A stretch of DNA of 64,000 nt from Tamlana sp. 2_MG-2023 (GCF_030548465.1 NZ_JAUOSF010000004.1:248001-312000), one strand, 5' to 3'; shown: positions 1 to 9,473, numbered from the stretch's first letter. Notes: a model not told the origin generated them from the letters alone. A program made the numbers and translations.

Positions 1-89
1 TGAGACGAAGTAAATTTACCCCGAAACAGATTGCTAAGATTTTAAAGGAGTTTGACAACGGAGAGAGTGTCGACCAAATAAGCCGTTAG
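1..89 (+). pseudogene. IS3-family transposase OrfA fragment (5' stub)
   Basis: The window opens one base inside an ATG. About 28 codons (M-RRSKFTPKQIAKILKEF...) match the usual N-terminus of IS3-group OrfA proteins, which begin with a helix-turn-helix of the form R(K/R)SKFT..QI..IL.E...G. The frame ends at TAG 87-89, where an intact OrfA would continue with a His-Gly pair, and the downstream DNA is unrelated (UDP-glucose dehydrogenase debris). It is a dead remnant marking a past insertion at the left edge of the polysaccharide locus. Identification rests on motif resemblance only. Confidence 0.6.
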
Positions 90-105
90 CACGGTTAAGC
101 TTACA

Positions 106-278
106 TTAGAAGGTACCAATGCCAAAGTGGTTTTCAACGAGTGAGATAAGTTTAAAACTTACACCTGGCATCGAATTTATAATAATTATGAACAAACCAG
201 CTTTTCTATTTGACGGTAGAAATATTATGGGTAAAAAACTTTAGAGCTAATCGGATTTCAAGTATATGTAATCGGACA
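106..278 (+). pseudogene. ugd: decayed C-terminal end of UDP-glucose 6-dehydrogenase
   Basis: Three frames together read like the C-terminal NAD/UDP-sugar domain of UDP-glucose/UDP-ManNAc dehydrogenases: LEGTNAKVVFNE, stop, DKFKTYTWHRIYNN in frame 106; then NKPAFLFDGRNIMGKK from 188; then LELIGFQVYVIGQ up to about 278. The KPA.(I/L)FDGRNI and (I/L)GF.VY.IG signatures are characteristic. There is an in-frame TGA (151-153), a frameshift near 187 and another near 236. The intact enzyme oxidises UDP-glucose to UDP-glucuronate, the substrate of the UDP-xylose-forming enzyme at 15582, so the remnant fits this locus. Confidence 0.75.
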
Positions 279-445
279 ATAAAGACCGAAGCCATTAATT
301 TATCAAGATAATACTGATTACCATATTATTAGCTCCCTTTCAAAGTACAGAATTTAAAATATTAAGTGAGATATACTTTTAATCTCTCCTTAATTTTGAT
401 GAATTTAACAAAACAGGATAATTATATTATTCAAAATATAAATAG

Positions 446-1366
446 ATGAAGAAAAATATATTAGTAACAGGTTCTCATCGCTCAGGTTCAACTTGGACAG
501 GAAAAGTAATTGCCAGAGCCCCTAAAGTAAGATACATCCATGAACCGTTTAATATTAGTCTAAAACGAAATAATTCTCCTTTTAAGTTTTGGTTTGAGTT
601 TTTAACTGATAGTTCACAAGAACATCAGGAAAGATCTAAATCATATATAAATTCCTTTTACACTGTATTTAATAATGATAAGTTAAATGAATTTATAAAG
701 ATACGCACTGCAAAATCACTTTATCATTTTCTTTATGACTTGAAGACAAGGTATTCATATAGAACTATTTTTAAGGATCCTATTGCAATAATGTCAACAG
801 AATGGATTTATAAAAACTATGATATTGATATTGTTATCCTAATTAGGCACCCAGCTGCTTTTGTCGCAAGTTTAAAAGTAAAAGGTTGGCAATTTGATTT
901 TAATAACTTTCTAAATCAACCTCTTTTGATGAATACTTACTTAAAAGATTATGAAACATTAATTCATGATTATTCAAAGAATAAAAAGGATATAATAGAC
1001 CAAGGAATTTTACTCTGGAATATCATACATGACACAATAGATTATTACAAAAATAAATATTCAAATGAATGGTATTTTGTTAAACATGAAGACCTCTCCT
1101 TAAATCCAGAACAGGAGTTTCGAAAAATGTTCTCGAAAATTGGTCTTACTGTAGATTCAAATGTTGAAAATTATATCTTTACGTCTACTAATAAAAATAT
1201 GGACTCGAATGTAATATTAAATTCAACAGAAGTATTTGATACTAGTAGGAATTCAAAAGAAAATATTAAAACATGGCAAAAGAGATTGTCAAATGATGAA
1301 ATAAAAAGAATAAAAATTGGAACAAAACCTGTTTGGAAAAAATTTTATACTGAGAAAGATTGGTGA
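446..1366 (+). CDS. sulfotransferase family protein
   Basis: This 306-residue protein probably transfers sulfate from PAPS to a sugar or other acceptor. It starts with the 5'-phosphosulfate loop typical of sulfotransferases (GSHRSGST, residues 9-16) and has a second PAPS-binding segment RHPAAFVAS at 134-142, like the 3'-phosphate loop. No signal peptide or membrane helix is seen, so it should be cytoplasmic. It stands alone between decayed segments at the left end of the polysaccharide locus. A role in sulfating the surface polysaccharide is inferred from context; the acceptor is unknown. It is AT-rich like its neighbours, suggesting acquired DNA. Confidence 0.8.
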   Translation: MKKNILVTGSHRSGSTWTGKVIARAPKVRYIHEPFNISLKRNNSPFKFWFEFLTDSSQEHQERSKSYINSFYTVFNNDKLNEFIKIRTAKSLYHFLYDLKTRYSYRTIFKDPIAIMSTEWIYKNYDIDIVILIRHPAAFVASLKVKGWQFDFNNFLNQPLLMNTYLKDYETLIHDYSKNKKDIIDQGILLWNIIHDTIDYYKNKYSNEWYFVKHEDLSLNPEQEFRKMFSKIGLTVDSNVENYIFTSTNKNMDSNVILNSTEVFDTSRNSKENIKTWQKRLSNDEIKRIKIGTKPVWKKFYTEKDW

Positions 1367-1501
1367 TTTAAGAAACAAGTTCTCATGTTATTTTATATGA
1401 TCATACTAGAAAACATTACACTGATTAGGGTCCATTATTTTTTTTAAAACACGCCTTTTGCCAAAACCCAGTTATAAAAATTGAACACTGTAATTTATTA
1501 A

Positions 1502-1594
1502 GTTAAAGATGGAAAGCCTACAACACGACTAATAGATAAAATCTTCTCGGATCTTCAAAATTTTATTAAAATAAACTTTAAAACCAAAAATTAA
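1502..1594 (+). pseudogene. short 3' remnant of an unrecognised gene
   Basis: An open stretch of 30 codons (VKDGKPTTRLIDKIF...) ends in a TAA whose last base is the A of the next gene's ATG (TAATG at 1592-1596). Such stop/start overlap is typical of a translationally coupled pair, so this may be the tail of a gene that once preceded the GT2. Upstream, the frame is closed and no family is recognisable. The rest of 1367-1593 shows no other feature. Confidence 0.25.
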
Positions 1595-2427
1595 TGTCTA
1601 AAACTCTCCCCAAAATTAGCGTAGTAACTCCTTCATATAATCAAGGAGACTTTATTGAAGAAACAATACTTTCAGTTATTAATCAGAACTATGAGAATTT
1701 AGAATATATAATAATTGATGGCGGAAGTACTGATAGTTCAATAGAGATAATAAAAAAATATGAAAACAAAATCGATTTTTGGGTAAGTGAAAAGGATAAT
1801 GGTCAAAGTGATGCGATTAATAGGGGGTTAAGTAGAGCTACAGGTGATATTTTATGTTGGCTGAACAGTGATGATTACTTTCTTCCAGGGGCTTTAAAAA
1901 AAGTAAGCACATACAAATGGACAAATGAAGTTGGAGCATTAGTTGGCATCGGTCATAAAGTAAATTTACACAAAGAAATTAGATATACACCTAGCTATTA
2001 TGATCCTGTCACGCTAAAAGATCTATTTAATTGGAATAATGGAAAAAATTTTATGCAACCTGCCGCTTTTTTTTCTAAAAAAGCTTGGAATGATTGTGGA
2101 CCACTTAATGAGGATTTAAATATTTGTATGGACGTTGATTTATGGATTAAAATTGCAAAACAATATAAGATTGTAAGGATTCAAGATAGTTTAGCACATG
2201 CTTTTATTCATGAAGATGCAAAAACAACAGCTTTGATTGACGAAATGATAATAGAAACCAATTTAATGATTGCCCAACATGGCGGCCTAAAAGAGGCTCA
2301 AAATTGCATAGAAAAACATTTTATAAATAAGTTAAACAGAGTTAAAAGAACAAATCAATCGTTTAGCTTTTTTTACAAAGAAAAACTTAAACGATTAGTT
2401 GATCGAGTTTTCACTAGAATACGCTAA
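1594..2427 (+). CDS. glycosyltransferase family 2 protein
   Basis: A 277-residue GT-A fold glycosyltransferase that adds a sugar from a nucleotide-sugar donor to a lipid-linked glycan at the inner membrane. The N-terminus is the usual nucleotide-binding strand (VVTPSYNQG, 10-18), followed by IDGGSTD (41-47) and a DxD-like metal site NSDD (91-94). The segment [12 protein letters not shown] fits the WcaA/GT2 group. No membrane helix. Donor and acceptor cannot be told from sequence. Debris lies on both sides, so it may be a survivor of a larger operon. Confidence 0.85.
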   Translation: MSKTLPKISVVTPSYNQGDFIEETILSVINQNYENLEYIIIDGGSTDSSIEIIKKYENKIDFWVSEKDNGQSDAINRGLSRATGDILCWLNSDDYFLPGALKKVSTYKWTNEVGALVGIGHKVNLHKEIRYTPSYYDPVTLKDLFNWNNGKNFMQPAAFFSKKAWNDCGPLNEDLNICMDVDLWIKIAKQYKIVRIQDSLAHAFIHEDAKTTALIDEMIIETNLMIAQHGGLKEAQNCIEKHFINKLNRVKRTNQSFSFFYKEKLKRLVDRVFTRIR

Positions 2428-3160
2428 AATTTACAGCTAAGTAATTTTTTTAATGTCCCAACTTTATGAAATTTTAACTCTACTAAAGTCTCGAAATTTA
2501 AAAAAATCATTAATTAAAGAAAACACTCATTGTAATAGATTTAAAAATCTACCTTACCAACCTAGTTGTTAAAGAGTCAGATTTAGAGTTACAAAACTTA
2601 ACCTAGATGTCGCTATTGAGGTTGACTCTTATTGGTTTAATGACACTTTACAATTTGAGATTATTCATTTACAACATTCTGAAGTTATTTTTAAAGGAGA
2701 GATTCTATCAGAAGAGGGGGGAGCACACTTTTTATAGTATAGTTTACAACCATATAAAAGTAGAGATGATAGAGTAATCACTGATGAGTGGTGAGGTTAT
2801 AGACCTATTGTAAAAGTCTATAAGTGTGACACAAAGCCAAAGTCACTCTAGCTTAAATTTTAAGGCGTGCATAGCAAAATTTATCAAGTTAGATCTTGAA
2901 TATGAACAATATTTCCTTGGATCAACGATTTCAAAATAAACAAATATTTAAAGACTTATCTTTTAAGGTAAATCGCTCACAGTCCAAATCGACAATTTTT
3001 AATAATCTAATAACTAAAATGGTCAACAAATAAAAAGTTTATCATAATTAAATTATATGCAACTAACTACTCCATTTACATATTTTAAATGAAGACTTTT
3101 GTCTTACTAAACTAAGGTGAAATACCACTATTAAACTATAAACTCTTATATAATATTTAA
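2428..3160. other. 733-bp non-coding region with gene debris
   Basis: No intact gene. On the + strand a broken reading at about 2600-2860 gives IEVDSYWFND, then ITDEW-stop-GYRPIVKVY, which faintly resembles the catalytic part of a DDE transposase (TDEW.GY type). A 43-codon ORF at 2902-3033 (starting MNNISLDQRF) has no recognisable family. The region is AT-rich and contains many stops. It is best read as a decayed mobile element or cargo gene; the transposase reading is weak. Confidence 0.35.
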
Positions 3161-4579
3161 ATGCAACTCATTTCCAAATTTAAATACAGGCCTGAAATCG
3201 ACGGACTGAGAGCTTTTGCTGTTTTAGCTGTTTTATTTTTCCATGTTGGACTCGGATTCCCTGGTGGTTATATAGGGGTTGATATCTTTTTTGTCATTTC
3301 CGGGTATCTTATAACCTCTCTAATTATAAAAGAAATTCAAGAAGATAGATTCTCTTTTTATAATTTTTATGAGCGACGTATACGACGTATTTTCCCTGCC
3401 TCCGCTGTAATGGTAATAGTAACCATTATAATAGGGTGGTTTCTTCTACTGCCTTCAGACTTTATAGGTCTTGGAAAATCAGTCATCAGTCAAACTTTTT
3501 TTAGTTCGAACTTCTACTTTTGGAGAAATACTAATTATTTTGCTGAATCAGCAGAACTTCAACCTTTACTTCATACCTGGTCACTAGCTATCGAGGAACA
3601 GTTTTATATGATTGTACCAATAGCATTATGGACACTTTTTAAAGTAATTACTGGTGCTACAAGGACAAAATTAATAGTAATATTAATGAGTACTTTTTTA
3701 GCTAGTCTATTTTTAAGCATCTATTTGTTGCCAGATATGAATGCTGTTACCTTTTATTTATTACCTACGCGAGCTTGGGAATTACTTACAGGTTCTATAG
3801 TAGCTGTACTTCCTGCCATAAGTTTATTAAAAAATCGTGCAATGAGGGAAATCATAGCAATACTAGGTATACTTGGAATGGTTCTTCCTTGCTTCCTTTA
3901 TACAAAAGACACTTTGTTCCCTGGTTTAGCCGCCATACCACCTTGCCTAGGGGCTGCACTATTTATCATGAGTAGCACACCTTATGAAAATTCTGTTTCA
4001 CCTTTTTCCGCGAAAATATTCACCTGGAAACCCATCATTTTTATTGGGCTTATTTCGTATTCCCTTTATTTATGGCACTGGCCACTGGTTGCTTTTTCTA
4101 GATATTGGGCCTTAGAGGAATTTTCTACCTCCTATAAATGGGGTATTGTTATTTTAAGTTTTATTTTAGGTATAGCCTCATGGCGCTTTGTTGAAACACC
4201 ATTTAGAAACAAAACTATTGCTAATAACCCAAAGGTATTATTCCAATATGCCATATCTATATCTGCTCTATTTATAATTTGTAGCGGACTTTCACTGACA
4301 ATGAGTGGTTTTCCTGGACGCTATAGTGAAAAAGTTTATGCTTTTGATAAAACAAAAGCTGAAGCGTTAAATAAAAACCTTATTAGTTTACCTATTGACC
4401 TCGCTGTTGCTAAATCAGGGGAGTTCCCTGTTTTCGGCAAGTCAGACCCAGAAAATATTGATGTACTTGTTTGGGGAGACTCTCATGCACGATCTATTCT
4501 TCCGGCAGTAATAAAAGCCGCTAGTGAAAACAAAAAAACTGTAAGTACAGCTTGGTACTCTAGCACCCCCCTATTATAG
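3161..4579 (+). CDS. acyltransferase 3 (OafA/YrhL type), N-terminal part of a frameshifted gene
   Basis: Membrane O-acyltransferase, 472 codons up to the premature stop. The acyltransferase_3 part begins YRPEIDGLRAFAVLAV with the conserved His28 (FFHVG), GGYIGVDIFFVISGYL (35-50) and RRIRRIFPA, followed by about ten hydrophobic helices to about residue 380. A soluble SGNH part starts with GDSHA (439-443, block I with the catalytic Ser) and is then cut off by TAG 4577-4579. The missing C-terminus is encoded in the next frame at 4603-5148; one extra base in the C run 4566-4571 would rejoin them. The full protein would O-acetylate the locus polysaccharide or a related glycan. Confidence 0.85.
   Translation: MQLISKFKYRPEIDGLRAFAVLAVLFFHVGLGFPGGYIGVDIFFVISGYLITSLIIKEIQEDRFSFYNFYERRIRRIFPASAVMVIVTIIIGWFLLLPSDFIGLGKSVISQTFFSSNFYFWRNTNYFAESAELQPLLHTWSLAIEEQFYMIVPIALWTLFKVITGATRTKLIVILMSTFLASLFLSIYLLPDMNAVTFYLLPTRAWELLTGSIVAVLPAISLLKNRAMREIIAILGILGMVLPCFLYTKDTLFPGLAAIPPCLGAALFIMSSTPYENSVSPFSAKIFTWKPIIFIGLISYSLYLWHWPLVAFSRYWALEEFSTSYKWGIVILSFILGIASWRFVETPFRNKTIANNPKVLFQYAISISALFIICSGLSLTMSGFPGRYSEKVYAFDKTKAEALNKNLISLPIDLAVAKSGEFPVFGKSDPENIDVLVWGDSHARSILPAVIKAASENKKTVSTAWYSSTPLL
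4566..4571 (+). repeat. C6 homopolymer at the frameshift point
   Basis: Six consecutive C residues sit exactly where the acyltransferase frame breaks. With seven, the reading continues STPPIIGHASFLSPLMFSLG into the downstream frame without a stop. Homopolymeric C or G runs in surface-glycan genes are known slip sites for phase variation, but a sequencing error or a fixed mutation would look the same. Confidence 0.7.
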
Positions 4580-4602
4580 GACATGCATCATTTCTTAGCC
4601 CA

Positions 4603-5148
4603 TTGATGTTTTCATTAGGAAATAATCGTCATGAATGGGCTAAGGCCATTATCAAGCAAGTTAAAGATCAAGATATTGATCATGTAATTCTTGCCGCTCG
4701 GTGGTCTGGTCATTATAATAATTTAAATAAAACATCTGCTAAGGCTATAGATAGATTCAATACTTATTTAATAAATACTATTTATGCATTACAGGATGCA
4801 GGAGCTGTTGTATGGATCTTTAGAGAGGTGCCAAGACACTCAATCTCTGTACCAAAATTATTGATTAAACGAGAAGTTTTCGGTACAAACATTACACAAT
4901 ACATTTGTTCTAAAGAAAAGCTAATAAAACAAAATAAAAATTTTGATGCGATGCTCTCTAAATTAGAATTAGCTGGAGTCAAAGTATTGGATGCTTCAGA
5001 TTTATTATATAATAAAGACAAAAGGTACTATAACATCGAATATAACGGAAAAGCATTCTATTATGATAATCAACACCTCTCAAAATACGGTGCCGAAGAA
5101 CTTTATGGTACTTTCACCCCTGTTTTTCAGACTTATCTAAAAAATTAA
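4603..5148 (+). pseudogene. C-terminal SGNH hydrolase-like part of the acyltransferase
   Basis: This 181-codon frame (first codon TTG, ATG at 4606) holds the second half of the SGNH domain started upstream: a central AARWSGHY segment and the catalytic DxxH pair in DNQHLSKYG (Asp about 155, His about 158). On its own it lacks the block I serine, so it should not be active as a separate enzyme. It is the natural continuation of the gene at 3161, 23 bases after its premature stop. Together the two halves give an OafA-type protein of normal length, about 660 residues. Confidence 0.8.
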
Positions 5149-5613
5149 ATAATGACACTAAACAGAAATATTAAAAAGAGATAAGCGTCAGATTTAATAT
5201 ATTGAACTAACAAATTGATATGAAATTCACAATTAAAAAAATCCGTTTGATAAAAAATAATGGTACGCTACTATAATGAAAAAATATTCAAAATGATTCC
5301 TTGAACAAATTTGCACATTAATTATATAATAAATTAGCTTGATATAATCATTTCATATATTGTCGTTAGACTGTTAAAATAAAACAAACCCCTTCTATAT
5401 AATATCAGTAGATATCACAATAATTGTATCGCTCATTTTTAGGTTAATGAAGAAGACGAGTTTTAAATAATAGCGTGGACAATCATCTAAAATATGATAG
5501 TAAATCCAATAAAAGATAGTTATACTAACTAGTTACAAAAAAGCAAGACAACTGTTATTAAGGCTTAAGTTATTAAATAAAAATGCGACAAAATACCTTT
5601 TTAAAATTCAAAC
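5149..5613. other. 465-bp AT-rich intergenic stretch
   Basis: No ORF longer than about 20 codons, no clear hairpin terminator and no recognisable remnant. It is very AT-rich with many stops in all frames. It separates the broken acyltransferase from the tightly packed glycosyltransferase run and probably contains the promoter for that run, but no convincing TAnnTTTG box could be assigned. Confidence 0.4.
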
Positions 5614-6642
5614 ATGAACATTTTATGCACTTCTGAGATAAAAGATCAATATGTTAAATCGTTTGACAAAGTGTTAAAAAAAATTGCTAAAGTTACATAT
5701 AGTAAAAAATCTTTCTTTGACAAACAGGGAGATTATGATTTTATTCTGATTAATTGGCCCGAAGAGCTTATTGGTTGGGGGCACAGTCCTAATAAAAAAG
5801 AAATTCAGGATTTACAAACAACGCTTTACTATTGGAGTAAAAATACTAAAATCATAGTCACTATGCATAATACTTGCCCTCATAGTCACCGTGTATCAGT
5901 TAAAACCGTTAGTGAATTAATATATAAAAACGCTAACATTATAATTCATCTGGGAAAGGCTTCAGTTTCTCTTTACAAAAAAAAATACGGAGAATTTTCG
6001 GCAGAACATATCGTTATTCCTCACGTTCAAATGGAATATTTAGATATCATTTCAAAAAATGAAGCAAGAGAGAAATTTGGTTTCAAAAAAGAAGATGTAG
6101 TTATACTTGTATTTGGTTCTCTAAGAAAAAAAGAAGAGTATCAGTTTATTCGAAAAGTTTTTACCAAATGGTCGAATCCCAATAAAAAACTACTAATTTC
6201 TAAATACAAAGATTTCTCTATTCCACCAATTCGTTTTATCAAAAAACATATATTACCTCAAAAAGAAAAAAATGTAGTAAAGAACACAACTCGAGTCGAT
6301 GATAAGGATATTCAGAATTACTTTAGGTCTGCGGATATCGTATTTGTTCCGCGATTAGATACTTTAAATTCTGGTATTGTTCCTGTTTCAGCTTTTTTTG
6401 AAAATATAGCAATCGGTGGAGACATTGGAAACATTCAGGAATCATTAAATCTTTTTAATTATCCAATATTTGATGTAGAAAGCGCAACTTCAGCGACAAG
6501 AGCTTTAGACACAGCTTATCGGCTATCTCAATCAAACAGTGGCCCTTTAGCAAAAAAAATTTTAAAAGAAAAGTGTTCTCCTGATGCTATTAGCAAAATT
6601 TTAAAACGATTTTTAGAACTTCATCAAAAAAAATCTTCATGA
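5614..6642 (+). CDS. glycosyltransferase (GT-B like)
   Basis: A 342-residue soluble protein of the GT-B type. The N-terminal half carries TMHNTCPH near residue 90 and a DxxLNSG(I/V) segment (VPRLDTLNSGIVPVSAFFEN, about 248-267) where GT4-like enzymes contact the donor phosphate. It lacks the full E-x7-E motif, so the exact family is uncertain. It opens the compact run: its stop overlaps the next start by 4 bp (ATGA). Donor sugar unknown; it presumably adds one residue of the repeat unit. Confidence 0.65.
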   Translation: MNILCTSEIKDQYVKSFDKVLKKIAKVTYSKKSFFDKQGDYDFILINWPEELIGWGHSPNKKEIQDLQTTLYYWSKNTKIIVTMHNTCPHSHRVSVKTVSELIYKNANIIIHLGKASVSLYKKKYGEFSAEHIVIPHVQMEYLDIISKNEAREKFGFKKEDVVILVFGSLRKKEEYQFIRKVFTKWSNPNKKLLISKYKDFSIPPIRFIKKHILPQKEKNVVKNTTRVDDKDIQNYFRSADIVFVPRLDTLNSGIVPVSAFFENIAIGGDIGNIQESLNLFNYPIFDVESATSATRALDTAYRLSQSNSGPLAKKILKEKCSPDAISKILKRFLELHQKKSS

Positions 6643-7520
6643 AAGTCTCCATTATAATTCCCTTCTTTAACAACGCAAAAGAAATTAAAAGAACTTTAAC
6701 GAGTGTTTTCAAACAAACATATCAAAACTTTGAAGTGATTATTGTTAATGATGCTTCACCTGACTGGAAAGAAGGTTTGTTCATAATAAATTCCTTTAAA
6801 GAAAATAGGATAAAAATTATATCACATGAAACAAATAAAAACGGTGCTGCTGCCAGAAACACAGGAATTAAAGCTGCTCAAGGCGAATATATTGCGTTTT
6901 TAGATGCAGATGATGAATGGCTTCCTAATCACCTTGAAGATTCTTTAGCTATAATAGCAAATGAGAATGCTGATATTTCATATTGCCAAGCAAAAGTTTT
7001 AAATAAAGTTAGATCATCTCTGATGCCTGAATTAGGAATTATTAAACCACAAACTGTTTCTGACTATTTATTTGTACAGGGTGCTGTAATGTTTACGCCA
7101 ACATTAGTAGTAAAATCCATGTTAGCAAAAGAAGTACGCTTTAATGAAAAATTACGTCGCCATCAAGATTATGATTTTTTATTACGTTGTGAAGCAGTTC
7201 ACGTTAGTTTTGTATTTTTAAACAAACCCAATGTTATTGTACATTGGGAAAATAATAACCCACAAGCAAAAGGAGGTACTTGGGATTTTAGCTTACAATT
7301 TGCTTTAGATTATAGAAAGTATTTTTCAAAAAAAGCTTTCAGTAGGTTTATTCTTAAAAATTGTATTTTACCACTTATAGAAGACAAAAATAACACTACT
7401 GCATTTAAAGTTTTTTCAAAAAACATCAATCCAACTCACTTAAGTAAACTAAATTATTATTTTGTAATTTCTTACTTACTATTTGGCAAGTTTAAACACC
7501 CTTGGAAATGGAAAAAATAA
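6639..7520 (+). CDS. glycosyltransferase family 2 protein
   Basis: A 293-residue GT-A enzyme. Visible motifs are SIIIPFFNN (4-12), VNDASPD (36-42), the AARNTGI segment (71-77) and the metal-binding DADDEW (89-94). HQDYDFLLRC around 177-186 is the usual acceptor-side ED/QD element of family 2. No membrane helices. It overlaps the gene before by 4 bp and the gene after by a few codons, so it is translationally coupled within the polysaccharide operon. Substrates not predictable. Confidence 0.88.
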   Translation: MKVSIIIPFFNNAKEIKRTLTSVFKQTYQNFEVIIVNDASPDWKEGLFIINSFKENRIKIISHETNKNGAAARNTGIKAAQGEYIAFLDADDEWLPNHLEDSLAIIANENADISYCQAKVLNKVRSSLMPELGIIKPQTVSDYLFVQGAVMFTPTLVVKSMLAKEVRFNEKLRRHQDYDFLLRCEAVHVSFVFLNKPNVIVHWENNNPQAKGGTWDFSLQFALDYRKYFSKKAFSRFILKNCILPLIEDKNNTTAFKVFSKNINPTHLSKLNYYFVISYLLFGKFKHPWKWKK

Positions 7521-8587
7521 TAACGAATTCTGTAAACGGTTACCCTGAAGTGCGCAATATTTTTTCGCGCTATCCTAATTATGCTTACAAAAAAGATTTA
7601 TTTAATTATGGTTTAAAACTAACACATAGGATTACTGGAAAAGGCTATCACCCTTTTTGGAAAGGGTTGTTTTATTATCCCAAAGATCAAGTAACACCTT
7701 GTGTTTTTTTTAACACTATTAATCTTGGTAAAAATGTATGGTGTGTCTATTTTGAAACGACTTTACCTCGCTTAGGAGGAGTAGGTCGTTTTTTTTATAA
7801 TATGTCTATAAAACAACTGACAAAAGAAAACTGTAAAGAAATTATTGCAATTTCACAATGTGCTTATAATATGCAAATTACATACTTAAAAGATAAGTAT
7901 CCTCAATATTTGGATATTATTCAAGCCAAAATGAAGGTGCAATTACCGCCGCAGGAGCCATTAATTAATAGTTATTCTGAAAAGAAACTTCCTGACAGCA
8001 AAATTGTGTTTACTCTTATAGGAGCAGATTTTTTCCGTAAAGGAGGTAGAGAAATCTTACAGGTATTCGACATGCTAATACCACAGCACCCTCAATTACA
8101 ATTAAATATTGTAAGCTCTATGAAATATGAAGATTATGCGACACACGCCACAAAACAAGATTTAGATAGCGCTAAATATATAATCAATAAATATCCAAAT
8201 AACATTTTACACTATAATAGTTTACCTAATGCTAAAGTGCTCGAATTATTAAAAAACACTCATATTGGGTTACTTCCTACTTGGGCAGATAGTTTTGGTT
8301 ATAGTGTTTTAGAATCACAAGCAGCGGGCTGCCCAGTAATAACAACCGACATTAGGGCGTTACCAGAAATAAACAATAACAACATAGGTTGGCTAATTCA
8401 AGTAGAGAAAAAAATCGACAAAAACGCCCTAATTGACACAAAAAACCAACGTTTTATGTTTTCAAATCATTTGAAACTTGAACTTAAGAGAATCATAACT
8501 TCTGAAATTTTAAATACTCCAAATAATATCAAAATTAAAGGAGAAAAAGCCCTTTTTAATATCAAAAAAATGATAGATGAAAAATAA
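7508..8587 (+). CDS. glycosyltransferase family 4 protein
   Basis: GT-B glycosyltransferase of about 359 residues. The C-terminal domain shows ADSFGYSVLESQAAGCPV, the E-x7-E donor-binding signature of GT4 (Glycos_transf_1), followed by TTDIRALPEI. The reading frame opens at TTG 7502, but ATG 7508 is the better start; either way it overlaps the end of the preceding GT2. It overlaps the pyruvyltransferase start at 8577 by 11 bp. Role: adds a sugar to the lipid-linked repeat unit on the cytoplasmic side (inferred from context). Confidence 0.82.
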   Translation: MEKIITNSVNGYPEVRNIFSRYPNYAYKKDLFNYGLKLTHRITGKGYHPFWKGLFYYPKDQVTPCVFFNTINLGKNVWCVYFETTLPRLGGVGRFFYNMSIKQLTKENCKEIIAISQCAYNMQITYLKDKYPQYLDIIQAKMKVQLPPQEPLINSYSEKKLPDSKIVFTLIGADFFRKGGREILQVFDMLIPQHPQLQLNIVSSMKYEDYATHATKQDLDSAKYIINKYPNNILHYNSLPNAKVLELLKNTHIGLLPTWADSFGYSVLESQAAGCPVITTDIRALPEINNNNIGWLIQVEKKIDKNALIDTKNQRFMFSNHLKLELKRIITSEILNTPNNIKIKGEKALFNIKKMIDEK

Positions 8588-9473
8588 AATAGAATTAGTA
8601 TATCATAAAGGAAAGAATTTTGGAGATGCTATAAATCCTATGGTACTTACCCATTATTTTAACAAGTCCATTTTAGATAAATCAGAGGACGTTAAATTAA
8701 TAGGGATAGGAACGTTATTGGGGCTAAAAAAGATGCCCAATAAAAAAATTGTATTTTCGTCAGGTGCCTCAAAGGGTAATGAATCTACCTATGGAGAAGT
8801 TCCGACAATCGATGACTCCTACGATATATTTTGTGTTAGAGGTCCATTAACGGCGAAGTTGTTAAATCTCGCTCCTGACTATGCAGTTTGTGATGGTGCT
8901 TATTTATTAAATGACATGTATAATTTTAATGTTGTCAAAAAACATAAGATTTCATTTATGCCTCACCATAAAAGTGAAGATATGTTTAATGGGTTAAAAA
9001 CAATAATTGAATCTTTAAATATTAATTATATCAGTCCAGCCAGCTCCATTGACCTTGTCTTATCTGAATTAGCCTCTAGTGAACTTGTAGTCACAGAAGC
9101 CATGCATGGAGCTATAGTTGCTGATGCTTTTAGGATACCATGGATTCCTATAAAAACTTATCCTTTCATCGATGATTTTAAATGGAATGATTTCACTTCA
9201 TCTATGAAAATTAAAGAATTTAACTTTAATTACTTCCCATATATTCATTCTAAGCATTTTTTTTACGAACTGATTAATAGAAAACTAAAATTAAAACCAT
9301 TAGCAAAAATTGGATCGGCCTTTATTTATCATTATAGGTTAAATTTATATAAAAAAAAGCTCTTAAAAGTAATTAAATATTCGAAACCTTATCTTTCAGA
9401 GGATGATTGGTTAAAGTCAAAAATTGAAGAATTGAAGAATTGTATTACAAGATTAAATGCTAAATATTTCTAA
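8577..9473 (+). CDS. polysaccharide pyruvyl transferase family protein
   Basis: A 298-residue member of the PS_pyruv_trans family (CsaB/WcaK/ExoV group), which forms a pyruvate ketal on a sugar using phosphoenolpyruvate. Features: N-terminal NFGDAINP (14-21), FCVRGPLTAKLL (85-96) and the C-terminal EAMHGAIVADAF (174-185), the family's most conserved block with its His. Soluble. It sits between two GT4 genes, overlapping the first and directly abutting the second (TAA then ATG). It would give the capsule a negative charge in addition to any sulfate. Confidence 0.88.
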   Translation: MKNKIELVYHKGKNFGDAINPMVLTHYFNKSILDKSEDVKLIGIGTLLGLKKMPNKKIVFSSGASKGNESTYGEVPTIDDSYDIFCVRGPLTAKLLNLAPDYAVCDGAYLLNDMYNFNVVKKHKISFMPHHKSEDMFNGLKTIIESLNINYISPASSIDLVLSELASSELVVTEAMHGAIVADAFRIPWIPIKTYPFIDDFKWNDFTSSMKIKEFNFNYFPYIHSKHFFYELINRKLKLKPLAKIGSAFIYHYRLNLYKKKLLKVIKYSKPYLSEDDWLKSKIEELKNCITRLNAKYF

